Of a stretch of 41,429 nucleotides of DNA, positions 1 to 8,981 are shown piece by piece (position 1 is the first letter of the stretch; each line of letters begins with the position of its first letter). A model generated the notes under the pieces. It ran no database searches. It was given only the letters and a program-made list of their open reading frames with translations, and had not been told where the DNA came from. The position numbers and the translations under genes were made by a program. The DNA is from Clostridiales bacterium (lineage in GTDB: Bacteria > Bacillota > Clostridia > TANB77 > CAG-508): assembly GCA_004554705.1 (NCBI GenBank), contig SFKS01000006.1, positions 1 through 41,429 on the forward strand. The letters run 5' to 3'.

Positions 1-1029
1 CAATATCGAAAATGCCCATTTTCCTTCCATCTAAAATATGGATTAAACATAAAAGAAGAAGATGAATATAAATTAAATTCTATAGATACAGGTTCATTTA
101 TGCATAGTGTTATAGACACATTTTTTGAGAGAATTCCTAACATAAATATTGAAGAAGAAGAAATAGAAAAAATTATAGAAGAAATAATAAATGAAAAACT
201 AAAACTAGATGACAATTATATATTTTCGAGTTCGCCAAAATTTATTGTATTAACAAACAGATTAAAAAAGACAATAAAAGAATCAATAAAATATATAGTG
301 TACCAAATAAAGTCCAGTGATTTTAAAGTAGCAGGACATGAAGTGGAATTTACTAAAAAACAAGACAATATTGAAATCTTTGGCAAAATAGATAGAATAG
401 ATATAGGGAAAAATGAAGATGGTGAGTACATAAGAATAATAGATTATAAATCATCAGAATATAATATAAACCTAAATCAAGTGATTGCAGGAAGACAGCT
501 TCAATTAATGACATACATGGATATAATATCAGAGAAGCAACATAAAGAACCAGCAGGAATATTATATTTCAATTTAATAGAGCCAATAATACAAAACAGT
601 AAAAACTTAAGTGATGAAGAAATAGAAAAACGCATAAGAAAAAGTTTTAGAATGAATGGACTAATTTTAGCAGATATAAAAGTCGCAAAAATGATGGACA
701 AAACTTTAGAAAAAGGATATTCTGATATATTACCGGTATTTGTAGATAAAGATGGTAATATAAGCAAATCAAGATCAAACATAGTAACAAAAGAAGACTT
801 TAGTAATTTACAGAAAGCAATAAGAAGAATAATAAAACAAATATCACAAGAAATATTAAAAGGAAAAATTGATATACAACCAATGTATGATAAAAACAAA
901 AAAACATCAAGTTGTGATTATTGTAGTTATAAAACAATATGTGCATTTAATCCAAACATTAATAAATATGAATACATACAGAACAAACCAAAAGAATTAA
1001 TATTAGAGGAAATAAAAGAGAGGAAATGA
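1..1029 (+). CDS. addB: AddB-type helicase-nuclease subunit, C-terminal part (5' end outside the window)
   Basis: This is the nuclease end of the AddAB recombination enzyme, which resects double-strand breaks. The frame is open from base 1, so the gene is partial. The first visible residues read QYRKCPFSFHLKYGL, which contains the first iron-sulfur cysteine of AddB (codon 5). The other three are in SCDYCSYKTICAF near the end, the spacing expected of the AddB 4Fe-4S staple. Between them lies a PD-(D/E)XK nuclease core with GKIDRID followed by IIDYKSS (the D and the E/D-x-K pair). An internal ATG at base 100 is not the real start, because conserved sequence lies upstream of it. It ends 4 bases before coaD and probably shares its transcript. 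AddA is not in the window. Confidence 0.9.
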   Translation, partial: QYRKCPFSFHLKYGLNIKEEDEYKLNSIDTGSFMHSVIDTFFERIPNINIEEEEIEKIIEEIINEKLKLDDNYIFSSSPKFIVLTNRLKKTIKESIKYIVYQIKSSDFKVAGHEVEFTKKQDNIEIFGKIDRIDIGKNEDGEYIRIIDYKSSEYNINLNQVIAGRQLQLMTYMDIISEKQHKEPAGILYFNLIEPIIQNSKNLSDEEIEKRIRKSFRMNGLILADIKVAKMMDKTLEKGYSDILPVFVDKDGNISKSRSNIVTKEDFSNLQKAIRRIIKQISQEILKGKIDIQPMYDKNKKTSSCDYCSYKTICAFNPNINKYEYIQNKPKELILEEIKERK

Positions 1030-1033
1030 TATA

Positions 1034-1510
1034 ATGGAAACAATAGGTTTTTATGCAGGTTCATTTGATCCCTTTACAAATGGACACTTGCAAATTGTAA
1101 GAAAAGCGGCAAATTGTTTTAGCAAAGTGATTGTTGGAATAGCATATAACAATGAAAAGAAAACAAGAATAAACAAAGAGGAAATGAAACAAGCCATAGA
1201 AAGAACAATACAAGAACTAGAACTAAAAAATGTAAAAGTGGTCTTGTACAATGGCCTTACAGTAAAAGAAGCTCAAAAACATGGAGCTAACATATTAATA
1301 AGAGGATTACGAAACGGAACAGATTATCAATATGAAGAAGATATAGCAGAAACCAACCAAAAAATCTCAGGACTTGATACTTGCTATTTTAGAGCAGGTG
1401 AATTAGGATATTTATCATCAAGCTTAGTAATGGAATTATGGCAAAATGGTGTAGAAATATCCGAATTTGTCCCAACAGCTGTTGTAGAAATATTAAAGAA
1501 AAAGGTGTAA
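1034..1510 (+). CDS. coaD: Phosphopantetheine adenylyltransferase
   Basis: It transfers AMP from ATP to 4'-phosphopantetheine, giving dephospho-CoA, the fourth step of CoA synthesis. The protein has 158 residues, normal for the family. The nucleotidyltransferase motif FYAGSFDPFTNGHL (residues 6-19, with T-x-G-H at 15-18) and the C-terminal SSSLVMEL segment, equivalent to the ISSxxVR/KE motif, are both present. IRGLRNGTDYQYE matches the conserved middle region. The ATG follows a GAGAGGA ribosome site inside the end of addB. The next gene, coaE, catalyses the next step, so the pair completes CoA synthesis from phosphopantetheine. Confidence 0.97.
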   Translation: METIGFYAGSFDPFTNGHLQIVRKAANCFSKVIVGIAYNNEKKTRINKEEMKQAIERTIQELELKNVKVVLYNGLTVKEAQKHGANILIRGLRNGTDYQYEEDIAETNQKISGLDTCYFRAGELGYLSSSLVMELWQNGVEISEFVPTAVVEILKKKV

Positions 1511-1513
1511 AAA

Positions 1514-2092
1514 ATGATAATAGGAATTACAGGAAATTCTGGTTCTGGTAAAAGTGAAATTTCTCAAATTCTAGCAAAGAAGATAAATGCAAAAATCATA
1601 AATGCAGATGTAATTGTACAAGAATTATCAGAGCCAAAACACATATATTATGAAAAAATAATAGAACTATTTGGAACAGAAATATTAATAAACAATAAGC
1701 TAAATAAAAGAAAAATTGCAGATATTATTTATACAGACAAATCAAAACGCAATAAATTGAATGAATTAACATATAAATACGTTGTTAACGAAATAAAAAA
1801 TAGAATAAAAGAAACAACCAGTAAGAATATAATACTAGATGCACCACTTTTATTTGAAAGCAAGCTAGATAAAATATGTGATTTTACAATAGCAATATTA
1901 GCAGAAAAAGATATTAAACTAGAAAGGATCTGCAAGAGAGACAACATAAGCTTAAAAACAGCAAAAAATAGGCTAGCAATACAAAAAACAGATGAGTTTT
2001 ACATTTCAAAAGCAAAATATATAATTAGAAATAATGGCAAAATTGAAGAAATTAAATTGGAGGAAATATGTACGAAAATTGGGACGAATTAG
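1514..2092 (+). CDS. coaE: Dephospho-CoA kinase
   Basis: It phosphorylates the 3' hydroxyl of dephospho-CoA, the last step of CoA synthesis. It has 192 residues. The P-loop is GNSGSGKS (residues 7-14). DAPLLFES in the middle is the conserved DxPLLFE motif of CoaE, and CKRDNIS corresponds to the RxxxR lid region. It starts 3 bases after coaD. Its last 25 bases overlap the start of the downstream uracil-DNA glycosylase, which points to translational coupling. Confidence 0.96.
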   Translation: MIIGITGNSGSGKSEISQILAKKINAKIINADVIVQELSEPKHIYYEKIIELFGTEILINNKLNKRKIADIIYTDKSKRNKLNELTYKYVVNEIKNRIKETTSKNIILDAPLLFESKLDKICDFTIAILAEKDIKLERICKRDNISLKTAKNRLAIQKTDEFYISKAKYIIRNNGKIEEIKLEEICTKIGTN

Positions 2093-2614
2093 AAAAAGAA
2101 TGTAAAAATTGTAAAAAATGCAAATTATGCAGTACAAGAAAAAATATAGTAATAGGGACAGGTAACAAAAAAGCGGAAATAATGTTTATAGGAGAAGGAC
2201 CAGGAGCAGATGAAGATGAACAAGGAATACCTTTTGTAGGAAAAGCAGGACAACTCATGAACAAAGCACTCCAAGGGATAGGCTTAAATAGAGAAGACAT
2301 ATATATAACCAATATAGTAAAGTGCAGACCTCCACAAAATAGAAACCCGGAAAAAGATGAAGCAGACATTTGCAAAGAGTACATAGATTCACAAATTAAA
2401 TTAATCAATCCAAAAGTAATTGTACTTCTACGGAAGTGTAGCACTAAAAAATATATTAGGGGAAGAATATGGAATAACATCAAGCAGAGGAAAATGGTTT
2501 GAAAAAGATGGAATAAAAATACTACCAACATTTCATCCAGCAGCACTTCTAAGAGATGAAAGCAAGAAAATATATTTTTGGAAAGATTTAAAACTACTAA
2601 AATCATTAAAATAG
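2068..2614 (+). CDS. Family-4 uracil-DNA glycosylase, interrupted by an in-frame CGG (+1 shift needed)
   Basis: It removes uracil from DNA. The N-terminal part has the 4Fe-4S cysteines (KCKLC, then KCRPP and ICKEY), the active-site block GEGPGADEDEQG and PFVGKAG. The zero frame meets CGG at 2431-2433 and then runs off to a stop at 2500-2502. Skipping the C gives a glycine and the rest of the family: SVALKNILG, then PTFHPAALLRD with the conserved HP motif, ending at 2614. The joined product is 181 residues, about the usual family length. The glycine supplied by the shifted GGA corresponds to the near-invariant G in the family's LGxxA segment (for example VALGATA). The ATG at 2068 follows GGAGG at 2058-2062. 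Neither half alone would hold all conserved motifs. Confidence 0.9.
2431..2433 (+). other. CGG +1 shift site 1 (uracil-DNA glycosylase)
   Basis: Reading is CTA CGG AAG in the zero frame. The conserved protein continues if the C at 2431 is skipped: CTA (C) GGA AGT GTA, giving VLL-G-SVALKN. The zero frame would stop at 2500-2502. Confidence 0.85.
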
Positions 2615-2646
2615 AATAAAAAAAATTAAAAATTTAAAAAAAAGGG

Positions 2647-2675
2647 TTGTTTTTATATGTATGTATTGATATAAT
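2647..2675 (+). promoter_or_regulatory. Sigma-A type promoter of the nucleoside transporter operon
   Basis: TTGTTT at 2647-2652 and TATAAT at 2670-2675 are separated by 17 bases. The leader to the start codon is only about 45 bases, too short for a purine riboswitch. Confidence 0.65.
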
Positions 2676-2724
2676 CTAGTCAGTCTAGAAAAGACGAATA
2701 TTATTTTTGAAAGGAGTTTTTGAT

Positions 2725-3819
2725 ATGAAAAAACTTACTATTGTAGCATTAGTAATCGTACTTGCAATGTCATGCCTACTTTTTACAGGATGTGGTCAAA
2801 AAGAAAACAAGAAAAATGACAAATATGAAATCGCACTTGTAACAGACGTAGGAAATATTGATGACAAATCTTTTAACCAAGGAACTTGGGAGGGTGTAGA
2901 AGCATATGCAAAAGCAAATAACATATCTTACAACTACTACAAACCATCTGAGGATTCAACAGCAGCTCGTCTTGAATCAATTAAAACAGCAATTGAAACA
3001 GGAGCAAAGGTTGTAGTTTGCCCAGGAATGTTATGCGAAGAGGCTATATACCAAGCACAAACTCAATACCCAGATGTTCAATTCTTATTAATTGATGGTG
3101 AACCACATGATGAAAACTATAAATACAAAACAGAAAAAAATGTTCATTGTATATTATTCCAAGAAGAACAATCAGGATATTTTGCAGGATATGCAGCAGT
3201 TATGGAAGGATACAGAAAACTAGGCTTCCTAGGTGGTATGGATGTTGATGCAGTTATCCGTTTTGGATTTGGATTTGTTCAAGGTGCAAATGATGCAGCA
3301 AAAGAATTAGGAGTAGAAAAAGATGTATCAATCAAATATTGGTATTCAGGAGTATTTTCAGCATCTGACGAAATCAAAACAAAAATGGAAGCTTGGTATA
3401 GTGAAGGAACAGAAGTAGTATTTGCATGTGGTGGACAAATTTACCTATCAGCAGTTAGTGCAGCAGAAGCAGCAAACGGAAAAGTAATTGGTGTTGACGT
3501 TGACCAATCAGCAGAATCAAAAGTAATAATTACTTCTGCAATGAAAGAGCTTAAAAACTCAGTTGTTTTAGCATTAGGTGAGTTATATGGTACACAAAAC
3601 AAGAAATGGCCAGAAGACTTAGCTGGAAAAACATCAAAACTTGGAGCAAAAGATAATTGTGTTGGATTACCAACAGCAAAAGAATCTTGGAGATTAACAA
3701 AGTTTACAGTAGAAGAATACAACAAACTTTTTGAAGATGTAAAATCTGGAAAAATAAAAGTAAGCAATGATATTAAAAATAATCCAAAAACATCTATAAA
3801 AGTAGATTATCAAAACTAA
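2725..3819 (+). CDS. nupN: BMP-family nucleoside-binding lipoprotein
   Basis: This is the substrate-binding lipoprotein of an ABC importer for nucleosides, anchored on the outer face of the membrane. A lipoprotein signal peptide ends in the lipobox LLFTGC, so the mature protein starts at the cysteine about residue 23. The BMP/PnrA fold is recognisable from ALVTDVGNIDDKSFNQGTWEG at the start of the mature part and from IGVDVDQ further on. The ATG at 2725 with AAAGGAG at 2710-2716 is preferred over an upstream in-frame TTG that precedes the ribosome site. The codons are richer in C-ending forms than those of neighbours, fitting high expression. It heads the operon with the ATPase and two permeases. 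The symbol is by analogy with the Bacillus guanosine system; the true substrate is unknown. Confidence 0.92.
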   Translation: MKKLTIVALVIVLAMSCLLFTGCGQKENKKNDKYEIALVTDVGNIDDKSFNQGTWEGVEAYAKANNISYNYYKPSEDSTAARLESIKTAIETGAKVVVCPGMLCEEAIYQAQTQYPDVQFLLIDGEPHDENYKYKTEKNVHCILFQEEQSGYFAGYAAVMEGYRKLGFLGGMDVDAVIRFGFGFVQGANDAAKELGVEKDVSIKYWYSGVFSASDEIKTKMEAWYSEGTEVVFACGGQIYLSAVSAAEAANGKVIGVDVDQSAESKVIITSAMKELKNSVVLALGELYGTQNKKWPEDLAGKTSKLGAKDNCVGLPTAKESWRLTKFTVEEYNKLFEDVKSGKIKVSNDIKNNPKTSIKVDYQN

Positions 3820-3836
3820 TTTTAATAAAAACGGCT

Positions 3837-3867
3837 AGAGGCTGGGCATAAATATTGCCTAGCCTCT
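3837..3867 (+). terminator. Intercistronic stem-loop between lipoprotein and ATPase genes
   Basis: AGAGGCTGGGCA (3837-3848) pairs with TGCCTAGCCTCT (3856-3867) over 12 base pairs with one G-U pair and a 7-base loop. No U run follows, so it is more likely a partial terminator or an mRNA-protecting hairpin that lets the binding protein be made in excess. Confidence 0.6.
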
Positions 3868-3887
3868 TAACAATAAGAGAGGGAAAA

Positions 3888-5450
3888 ATGGGAAATAAAG
3901 AAAACTATGTAATTGAAATGTTAAATATAACAAAAGAATTTCCAGGAATTAAAGCAAATGATAATGTAACACTTCAATTAAAAAAAGGTGAAATACATGC
4001 TCTGCTTGGAGAAAATGGAGCAGGAAAATCAACACTTATGAGTGTTCTTTTTGGCTTATATCAACCAGAAGAAGGAACAATTAAAAAAGATGGTAAAGTT
4101 ATTAAAATAAATTCCCCTAATGATGCTAATGCATTAAATATAGGAATGGTGCATCAACATTTTAAATTAGTAGAGTGCTTTACAGTATTAGATAACATTA
4201 TCCTTGGAGTAGAACCAAATAAGCTTGGTTTTTTACAAAAAGATGAGGCTAGAAAAAAGGTAATGAAACTAAGTGAAAAATACAAACTAAAAATAGACCC
4301 AGATGCTCTAATATCAGATATAAGTGTAGGAATGCAACAAAGGGTTGAAATATTAAAAATGTTATACAGAGATAATGATATTTTAATATTTGATGAACCA
4401 ACAGCAGTATTAACACCTCAAGAAATAGATGAATTAATGAATATAATGAGAGATTTTACAAAAGAAGGAAAATCAATAATATTTATTACACATAAATTAA
4501 ATGAAATAATGGCTGTTGCAGATAGATGTACAGTTTTAAGAAAAGGAAAAGGAATTGGAACAGTAGAAATAAAAAACACAACTAAAGAAGAATTATCAAA
4601 AATGATGGTAGGAAGAAATGTGAAATTCACAGTCGATAAAAAAGATATAATACCAGGAAAAGTAATCTTTAAAGTAAACAATCTTACAGTTCCTTCAAAA
4701 GTACATAAAAACAATGCTGTAAAGAATGTGTCATTTGAAGTTAGAAAAGGCGAAATAGTGTGTATTGCAGGTATTGATGGAAATGGACAGACAGAGCTTG
4801 TATCAGCACTAACAGGACTTCAAAAGGTATCAGGAGGAACAATAGAATTTTTAGGACATGATATAACAAAAGCAAAAATTAGAAATAGGTCAAAACTTGG
4901 AATGAGTCATATTCCTGAAGATAGACATAAACATGGATTAATTCTAGACTATACACTAGAGGAAAATTTAATACTTCAAAGATATTGGGAGCCAGAGTTT
5001 GAAAAGGCAGGATTTATAAAGAAAAAAGAAGTAAGAAGATATGCAGAAAAATTAATAAAAGAATATGATATTCGTTCAGGTGAAGGACCAGTATCAATTG
5101 TTAGAGGAATGTCTGGAGGAAACCAGCAAAAGGCAATTGTTGCAAGGGAAATAGATAAAGATCCAGAGCTACTAGTTGCAGTACAACCAACAAGAGGATT
5201 AGATGTTGGAGCAATAGAATATATTCATGAACAATTAGTTGAGCAAAGAGATAAAGGAAAAGCTGTATTGCTAATTTCTTTAGAATTAGATGAAGTAATG
5301 AATCTTTCTGATAGAATACTAGTAATATATGAAGGGGAAATTGTAGGTGAATTAAATCCTAAAAAAACCACACTAAGTGAACTTGGATTATACATGGCAG
5401 GAGCAAATAGAAACAAAAGTAAGGAGGCTGATAAAAATGAAAATAAATAA
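3888..5450 (+). CDS. nupO: Nucleoside ABC transporter, tandem ATPase
   Basis: The cytoplasmic energy-coupling subunit has two fused ATPase domains in 520 residues. The first has a full Walker A (GENGAGKST, residues 41-49) and Walker B (ILIFDEPTAVL), with a degenerate signature ISVGMQQR. The second has a degenerate Walker A (GIDGNGQTE, no lysine), a good signature (MSGGNQQK) and AVQPTRGLD, in which Q replaces the catalytic E. This asymmetric pattern is typical of the sugar/nucleoside class. ATG at 3888 follows GAGAGGG at 3877-3883; an upstream in-frame start at 3855 would lie inside the hairpin and is rejected. The last 14 bases overlap the first permease gene. Confidence 0.93.
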   Translation: MGNKENYVIEMLNITKEFPGIKANDNVTLQLKKGEIHALLGENGAGKSTLMSVLFGLYQPEEGTIKKDGKVIKINSPNDANALNIGMVHQHFKLVECFTVLDNIILGVEPNKLGFLQKDEARKKVMKLSEKYKLKIDPDALISDISVGMQQRVEILKMLYRDNDILIFDEPTAVLTPQEIDELMNIMRDFTKEGKSIIFITHKLNEIMAVADRCTVLRKGKGIGTVEIKNTTKEELSKMMVGRNVKFTVDKKDIIPGKVIFKVNNLTVPSKVHKNNAVKNVSFEVRKGEIVCIAGIDGNGQTELVSALTGLQKVSGGTIEFLGHDITKAKIRNRSKLGMSHIPEDRHKHGLILDYTLEENLILQRYWEPEFEKAGFIKKKEVRRYAEKLIKEYDIRSGEGPVSIVRGMSGGNQQKAIVAREIDKDPELLVAVQPTRGLDVGAIEYIHEQLVEQRDKGKAVLLISLELDEVMNLSDRILVIYEGEIVGELNPKKTTLSELGLYMAGANRNKSKEADKNENK

Positions 5451-6573
5451 AAAAGCAATTTTTAGTATATCAGCATCACTGGTTTCAATATTAGTTGGAT
5501 TAATACTTGGACTTATATTACTATTTGTTTTTGATAGTTCAAGAGCACTTGTAGGGTTTGAAGCACTAATCGGAACAGGAATATCAACAGCTGAAAAATT
5601 TGCAAAAGTTCTTTATCAAGCTGCACCATTAATCCTTACTGGACTTTCAGTTGCATTTGCATTTAAAACAGGGCTATTTAACATAGGGGCATCAGGACAA
5701 TACACAATAGGAGCATTTTGTGCACTTTTTGCAGCCACCGTACTTGGAACACCATGGTATATTTCCTTGTTGCTAGCAATGATTGGAGGAGCATTATGGG
5801 GAATCCTTCCAGGATTATTTAAAGCACATTTTAATGTTAACGAAGTAATTACTTGTATAATGCTTAACTGGACAGGCCTATTTTTAGTTAATCTACTTAT
5901 AAGAAACATACCACAAATGATACAAAATTATTGGGCAGGTTCTATAACAAATAGAACAGTAAAACTTGCATTAGTTGAAAAGTTTTATGGGGTTCAAACA
6001 ACAATTCCAAAAGCAGGGCTAGATACTTTGTTTGGTGGATCTTCATATATGAATATAAGCATCTTTATAGCAATAGCAGTTTCAATAATTGTTTATGTAG
6101 TTTTAAACAAAACAACTTTTGGATATGAGATAAAAGCATGTGGATATAATAAAAATGCAAGCACATATGCAGGAATAAATGCAAAGAAAAACATAGTACT
6201 TTCAATGGTTATAGCAGGTGGAATTGCAGGACTAGCAGGTGGAATATATTTTTTAAGTGGAACAGCAGAATATGTTATAGAAAAAAGCCTATTGGCAATG
6301 GGCTTTAATGGAATACCAGTAGCATTGCTTGCAGCATCAAATCCAATAGGAGTAATATTTAGTAGTTTGTTTATATCATACATACAAGTTGGAGGAGAAG
6401 CACTTCAAAGATATCAATTTAGTAGTGAAATAATAAATATAATAATATCAGCAATAATCTACTTAAGTGCATTTTCATTCCTAATAAGATTATTTATAGA
6501 AAAAATATTTAGTAAGAAACATAGAGAAGAAGAAATAAAAATAGAAAAAGAACAAAAGGGAGGTGCAAAATAA
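5437..6573 (+). CDS. nupP: Nucleoside ABC transporter permease 1
   Basis: This membrane subunit of the importer has 378 residues. The N-terminal segment after MKINKKAIF is a long hydrophobic helix, and several more hydrophobic helices follow. GLSVAFAFKTGLFNIGASGQ is the hallmark of BPD_transp_2-type permeases. YEIKACGYNKNASTYAGIN is the cytoplasmic coupling-loop region. It begins at ATG 5437 after AAGGAGG, inside the end of the ATPase gene. The stop codon directly abuts the ATG of the second permease, so the two are translationally coupled and probably form a heterodimer. Confidence 0.92.
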   Translation: MKINKKAIFSISASLVSILVGLILGLILLFVFDSSRALVGFEALIGTGISTAEKFAKVLYQAAPLILTGLSVAFAFKTGLFNIGASGQYTIGAFCALFAATVLGTPWYISLLLAMIGGALWGILPGLFKAHFNVNEVITCIMLNWTGLFLVNLLIRNIPQMIQNYWAGSITNRTVKLALVEKFYGVQTTIPKAGLDTLFGGSSYMNISIFIAIAVSIIVYVVLNKTTFGYEIKACGYNKNASTYAGINAKKNIVLSMVIAGGIAGLAGGIYFLSGTAEYVIEKSLLAMGFNGIPVALLAASNPIGVIFSSLFISYIQVGGEALQRYQFSSEIINIIISAIIYLSAFSFLIRLFIEKIFSKKHREEEIKIEKEQKGGAK

Positions 6574-7566
6574 ATGACAATAGAAATGCTTGGAGATATA
6601 TTAGGCTCAACAATAATATTTGCAATTCCCTTAATGCTTGTTGCACTAGGAGGAATGTTTTCAGAAAGAAGTGGTGTAATAAATATTGCACTAGAAGGTA
6701 TTATGATAATAGGAGCACTTATAGGATGCTTAGTACTAAGGACATTTAATCTATCTGGCTTTGGTCCAGCTCATCCAATTATAGCAATGCTTATAACAAT
6801 AGGAATTTCTGCTTTAGCAGGAGCGGTTTTCTCTTTACTACTAGCTTTTGCTGCAATAAATCTAAAAGCAGACCAAACAATAGGAGGAACAGCATTAAAT
6901 ATGCTTGCACCAGCTTTTGCAGTTGTACTTTCATGGGCAATTCAAGGACAAGGAAATACAGTAATAAATATTCCAACTTGGATAAGAATGACTGAAAGCA
7001 CTTTTGGACTAGCAGAAGGCACAGGCTTTTGGCACAACTTGATTTTCAAAAGCCTATATTTAACAACACCAATTGCATTAGTAATACTATTAATATCAAT
7101 TATAATATTATATAAAACAAAGTTTGGATTAAGATTACGTGCCTGTGGAGAACATCCACAAGCAGCCGCATCAGTAGGTATAAATGTATATAAAATGAGA
7201 TATGCAGGAGTTATAATTTCTGGAATTTTAGGCGGAATTGGAGGAATGGCATATACAATAGCAGCAGGAGCGGGTTTTCAATCATCAGTTGCAGGATATG
7301 GATTTTTAGCTTTAGCTGTTATGATATTTGGTAACTGGAAACCAGTAAGCATATTCTTTGCTTCAATGTTTTTTGCATTTTTCAAAATACTTGGAAATTA
7401 CAGTGGTTCACTTTCATTTTTACCACAATTTGAAAATATAAAAGATTCAAATTACATATATTTAATGATACCATATATAGTAACACTTATTGTTTTAGTA
7501 CTAACCTCAAAGAAATCGGCAGCACCTAAAGCAGAAGGAATTCCTTATGATAAGGGACAAAGATAG
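6574..7566 (+). CDS. nupQ: Nucleoside ABC transporter permease 2
   Basis: The second membrane subunit has 330 residues. It is shorter than permease 1 and of the same family: GGMFSERSGVINIALEGIM near residue 30 is the family motif, and LRACGEHPQAAASVGINV is the coupling-loop region. About eight to nine hydrophobic segments can be traced. It starts immediately after the previous stop with AAGGGAGG upstream. It closes the operon and is followed by a strong stem-loop at 7578-7623. Confidence 0.92.
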   Translation: MTIEMLGDILGSTIIFAIPLMLVALGGMFSERSGVINIALEGIMIIGALIGCLVLRTFNLSGFGPAHPIIAMLITIGISALAGAVFSLLLAFAAINLKADQTIGGTALNMLAPAFAVVLSWAIQGQGNTVINIPTWIRMTESTFGLAEGTGFWHNLIFKSLYLTTPIALVILLISIIILYKTKFGLRLRACGEHPQAAASVGINVYKMRYAGVIISGILGGIGGMAYTIAAGAGFQSSVAGYGFLALAVMIFGNWKPVSIFFASMFFAFFKILGNYSGSLSFLPQFENIKDSNYIYLMIPYIVTLIVLVLTSKKSAAPKAEGIPYDKGQR

Positions 7567-7577
7567 GAAAGTAAAAC

Positions 7578-7623
7578 AAAGAAAGAATATATAATATTTC
7601 GAAAAGTTATATATTCTTTCTTT
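7578..7623. terminator. Bidirectional terminator between permease 2 and htrA
   Basis: A perfect 17-base-pair stem (arms 7578-7594 and 7607-7623; AAAGAAAGAATATATAA and its complement) with a 12-base loop lies between two convergent genes. It has A- and T-rich flanks suited to both directions. Confidence 0.75.
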
Positions 7624-7645
7624 AAATTATATATTCCTTCTTTAT

Positions 7646-8830
7646 TTAATTTTCTCCTAATGTAATAGTAACAGTTTTTTCTTTATTTTTTCTATAAAAC
7701 CTAATTTCAATTTTATCTCCAATATTTTTAGTATTTTTAATTTCATTTAATTCATCCATAGTAGAAATGTTTTTTCCATCAAAAGCTACAATTATATCTC
7801 CAGGTTCAATTCCAGCTTCTTCTGCGGCACTACCACTTACTACGCTATCAACATAAATTCCTTTAGTCAATCCATTTCTAATAGCAGTTGCTTCGTCTAT
7901 GTCTAAACCAGAAATACCAACAAAAGGTCTTGAAACTTTACCTTTTTCAATTAGGGTTTGATAAATAGAAATAGTATCATTAATAGGTATAGCAAAGCTT
8001 ACTCCTTCAATCCCTGTACCAGATAATTTTAAAGTGGTAATACCAATAACTTGACCTTTGCTATTAACTAATGCACCACCACTATTACCAGAGTTTATTG
8101 CACAATCAGCTTGAATTACTTTATAAGTAGTGTTTTCAACAGTCATTTTTCTATCTAATGCACTAATTATACCTGCAGTAACTGAATAATCTAAGTTATA
8201 AGGATTACCAATTGCTAAAACAAATTCTCCAATTTGAACAGAACTAGAATTGCCAAATTCAGCTGCGGTCAAACCAGTTTTATCAATTTTTAAAACAGCT
8301 AAATCAGTTTGGCTATCTGTTCCAATAATTTCAGCAGTATATTCCGTTTCATCTCCGTAAATTTTAACTTTAACAGATTTTGCATCAGATACTTGATAAA
8401 AAGAAGATGAATCTGATGAACTTATAACATGATTATTTGTAAGTATATAGCCATCATCACTAATAACAACACCAGAACCAGCTCCGGCAGCAGATTTTTT
8501 CATTCCCATATAATTTACATCATATTCTACTGTAATACTTACCATAGAAGGTAAAGCCTTTTGTGCAGCATATATTGCAGTATCAGAATAATTAGATAAA
8601 GAAACTTGTGATAAATTTAAATCGCTAATATCATAATTAACTTTTGAATTACTTGTCGAAGTATCAACCACTTTATCACCTGAAGCTCTATTAAAGCCAA
8701 AATAAATACCTAAAGCACAAGAACCTCCTATAATTGCAGATATGAATGATATTAAAATAGTAGTATATACTTGCTTTCTGTTAGAACTCTTAGAATACTC
8801 GAACTTTTTAACAAAACCATTGTCCTCCAT
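7646..8830 (-). CDS. htrA: HtrA/DegP-like membrane-anchored serine protease
   Basis: This protease and chaperone of the cell surface degrades misfolded exported proteins. In 394 residues it has a short cytoplasmic N-terminus, a transmembrane helix (about 22-46), a trypsin-like domain with the triad H134 (TNNHV), D176 (TDLAVLK) and S250 (GNSGGALV), and one PDZ domain from about 305 to the end (GIEPGDIIVAFDGK). The length and architecture match Firmicute HtrA. Start ATG at 8830 follows AGGAGGT. It is transcribed alone from a promoter at 8853-8880. Confidence 0.95.
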   Translation of the reverse strand: MEDNGFVKKFEYSKSSNRKQVYTTILISFISAIIGGSCALGIYFGFNRASGDKVVDTSTSNSKVNYDISDLNLSQVSLSNYSDTAIYAAQKALPSMVSITVEYDVNYMGMKKSAAGAGSGVVISDDGYILTNNHVISSSDSSSFYQVSDAKSVKVKIYGDETEYTAEIIGTDSQTDLAVLKIDKTGLTAAEFGNSSSVQIGEFVLAIGNPYNLDYSVTAGIISALDRKMTVENTTYKVIQADCAINSGNSGGALVNSKGQVIGITTLKLSGTGIEGVSFAIPINDTISIYQTLIEKGKVSRPFVGISGLDIDEATAIRNGLTKGIYVDSVVSGSAAEEAGIEPGDIIVAFDGKNISTMDELNEIKNTKNIGDKIEIRFYRKNKEKTVTITLGEN

Positions 8831-8852
8831 AAAAGATACCTCCTATACATAT

Positions 8853-8880
8853 ATTATACTAAACAATTCAAATAATACAA
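8853..8880 (-). promoter_or_regulatory. Promoter of htrA
   Basis: On the minus strand, TTGTAT (8880-8875) and TATAAT (8858-8853) are 16 bases apart, just upstream of the ribosome site of htrA. Confidence 0.55.
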
Positions 8881-8918
8881 TGCTAAAATTAAAAATAAAT
8901 TAAATTTCAAATTCTATA

Positions 8919-8947
8919 TTGAAAAAATATCATTATAAATATATAAT
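8919..8947 (+). promoter_or_regulatory. Promoter of the pilin-like/rnhB/pdp/pcrA run
   Basis: TTGAAA at 8919-8924 and TATAAT at 8942-8947 are 17 bases apart, about 35 bases before the ATG at 8982. The genes to 13667 follow with short gaps, so this may drive all four. Confidence 0.6.
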
Positions 8948-8981
8948 AGAATATATTTAATTTGAAGGGAAGGTTTATATA

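Noticed and set aside
2676..2724. Purine riboswitch before the nucleoside transporter
   Set aside because: The leader is only about 50 bases and contains no purine-aptamer core.
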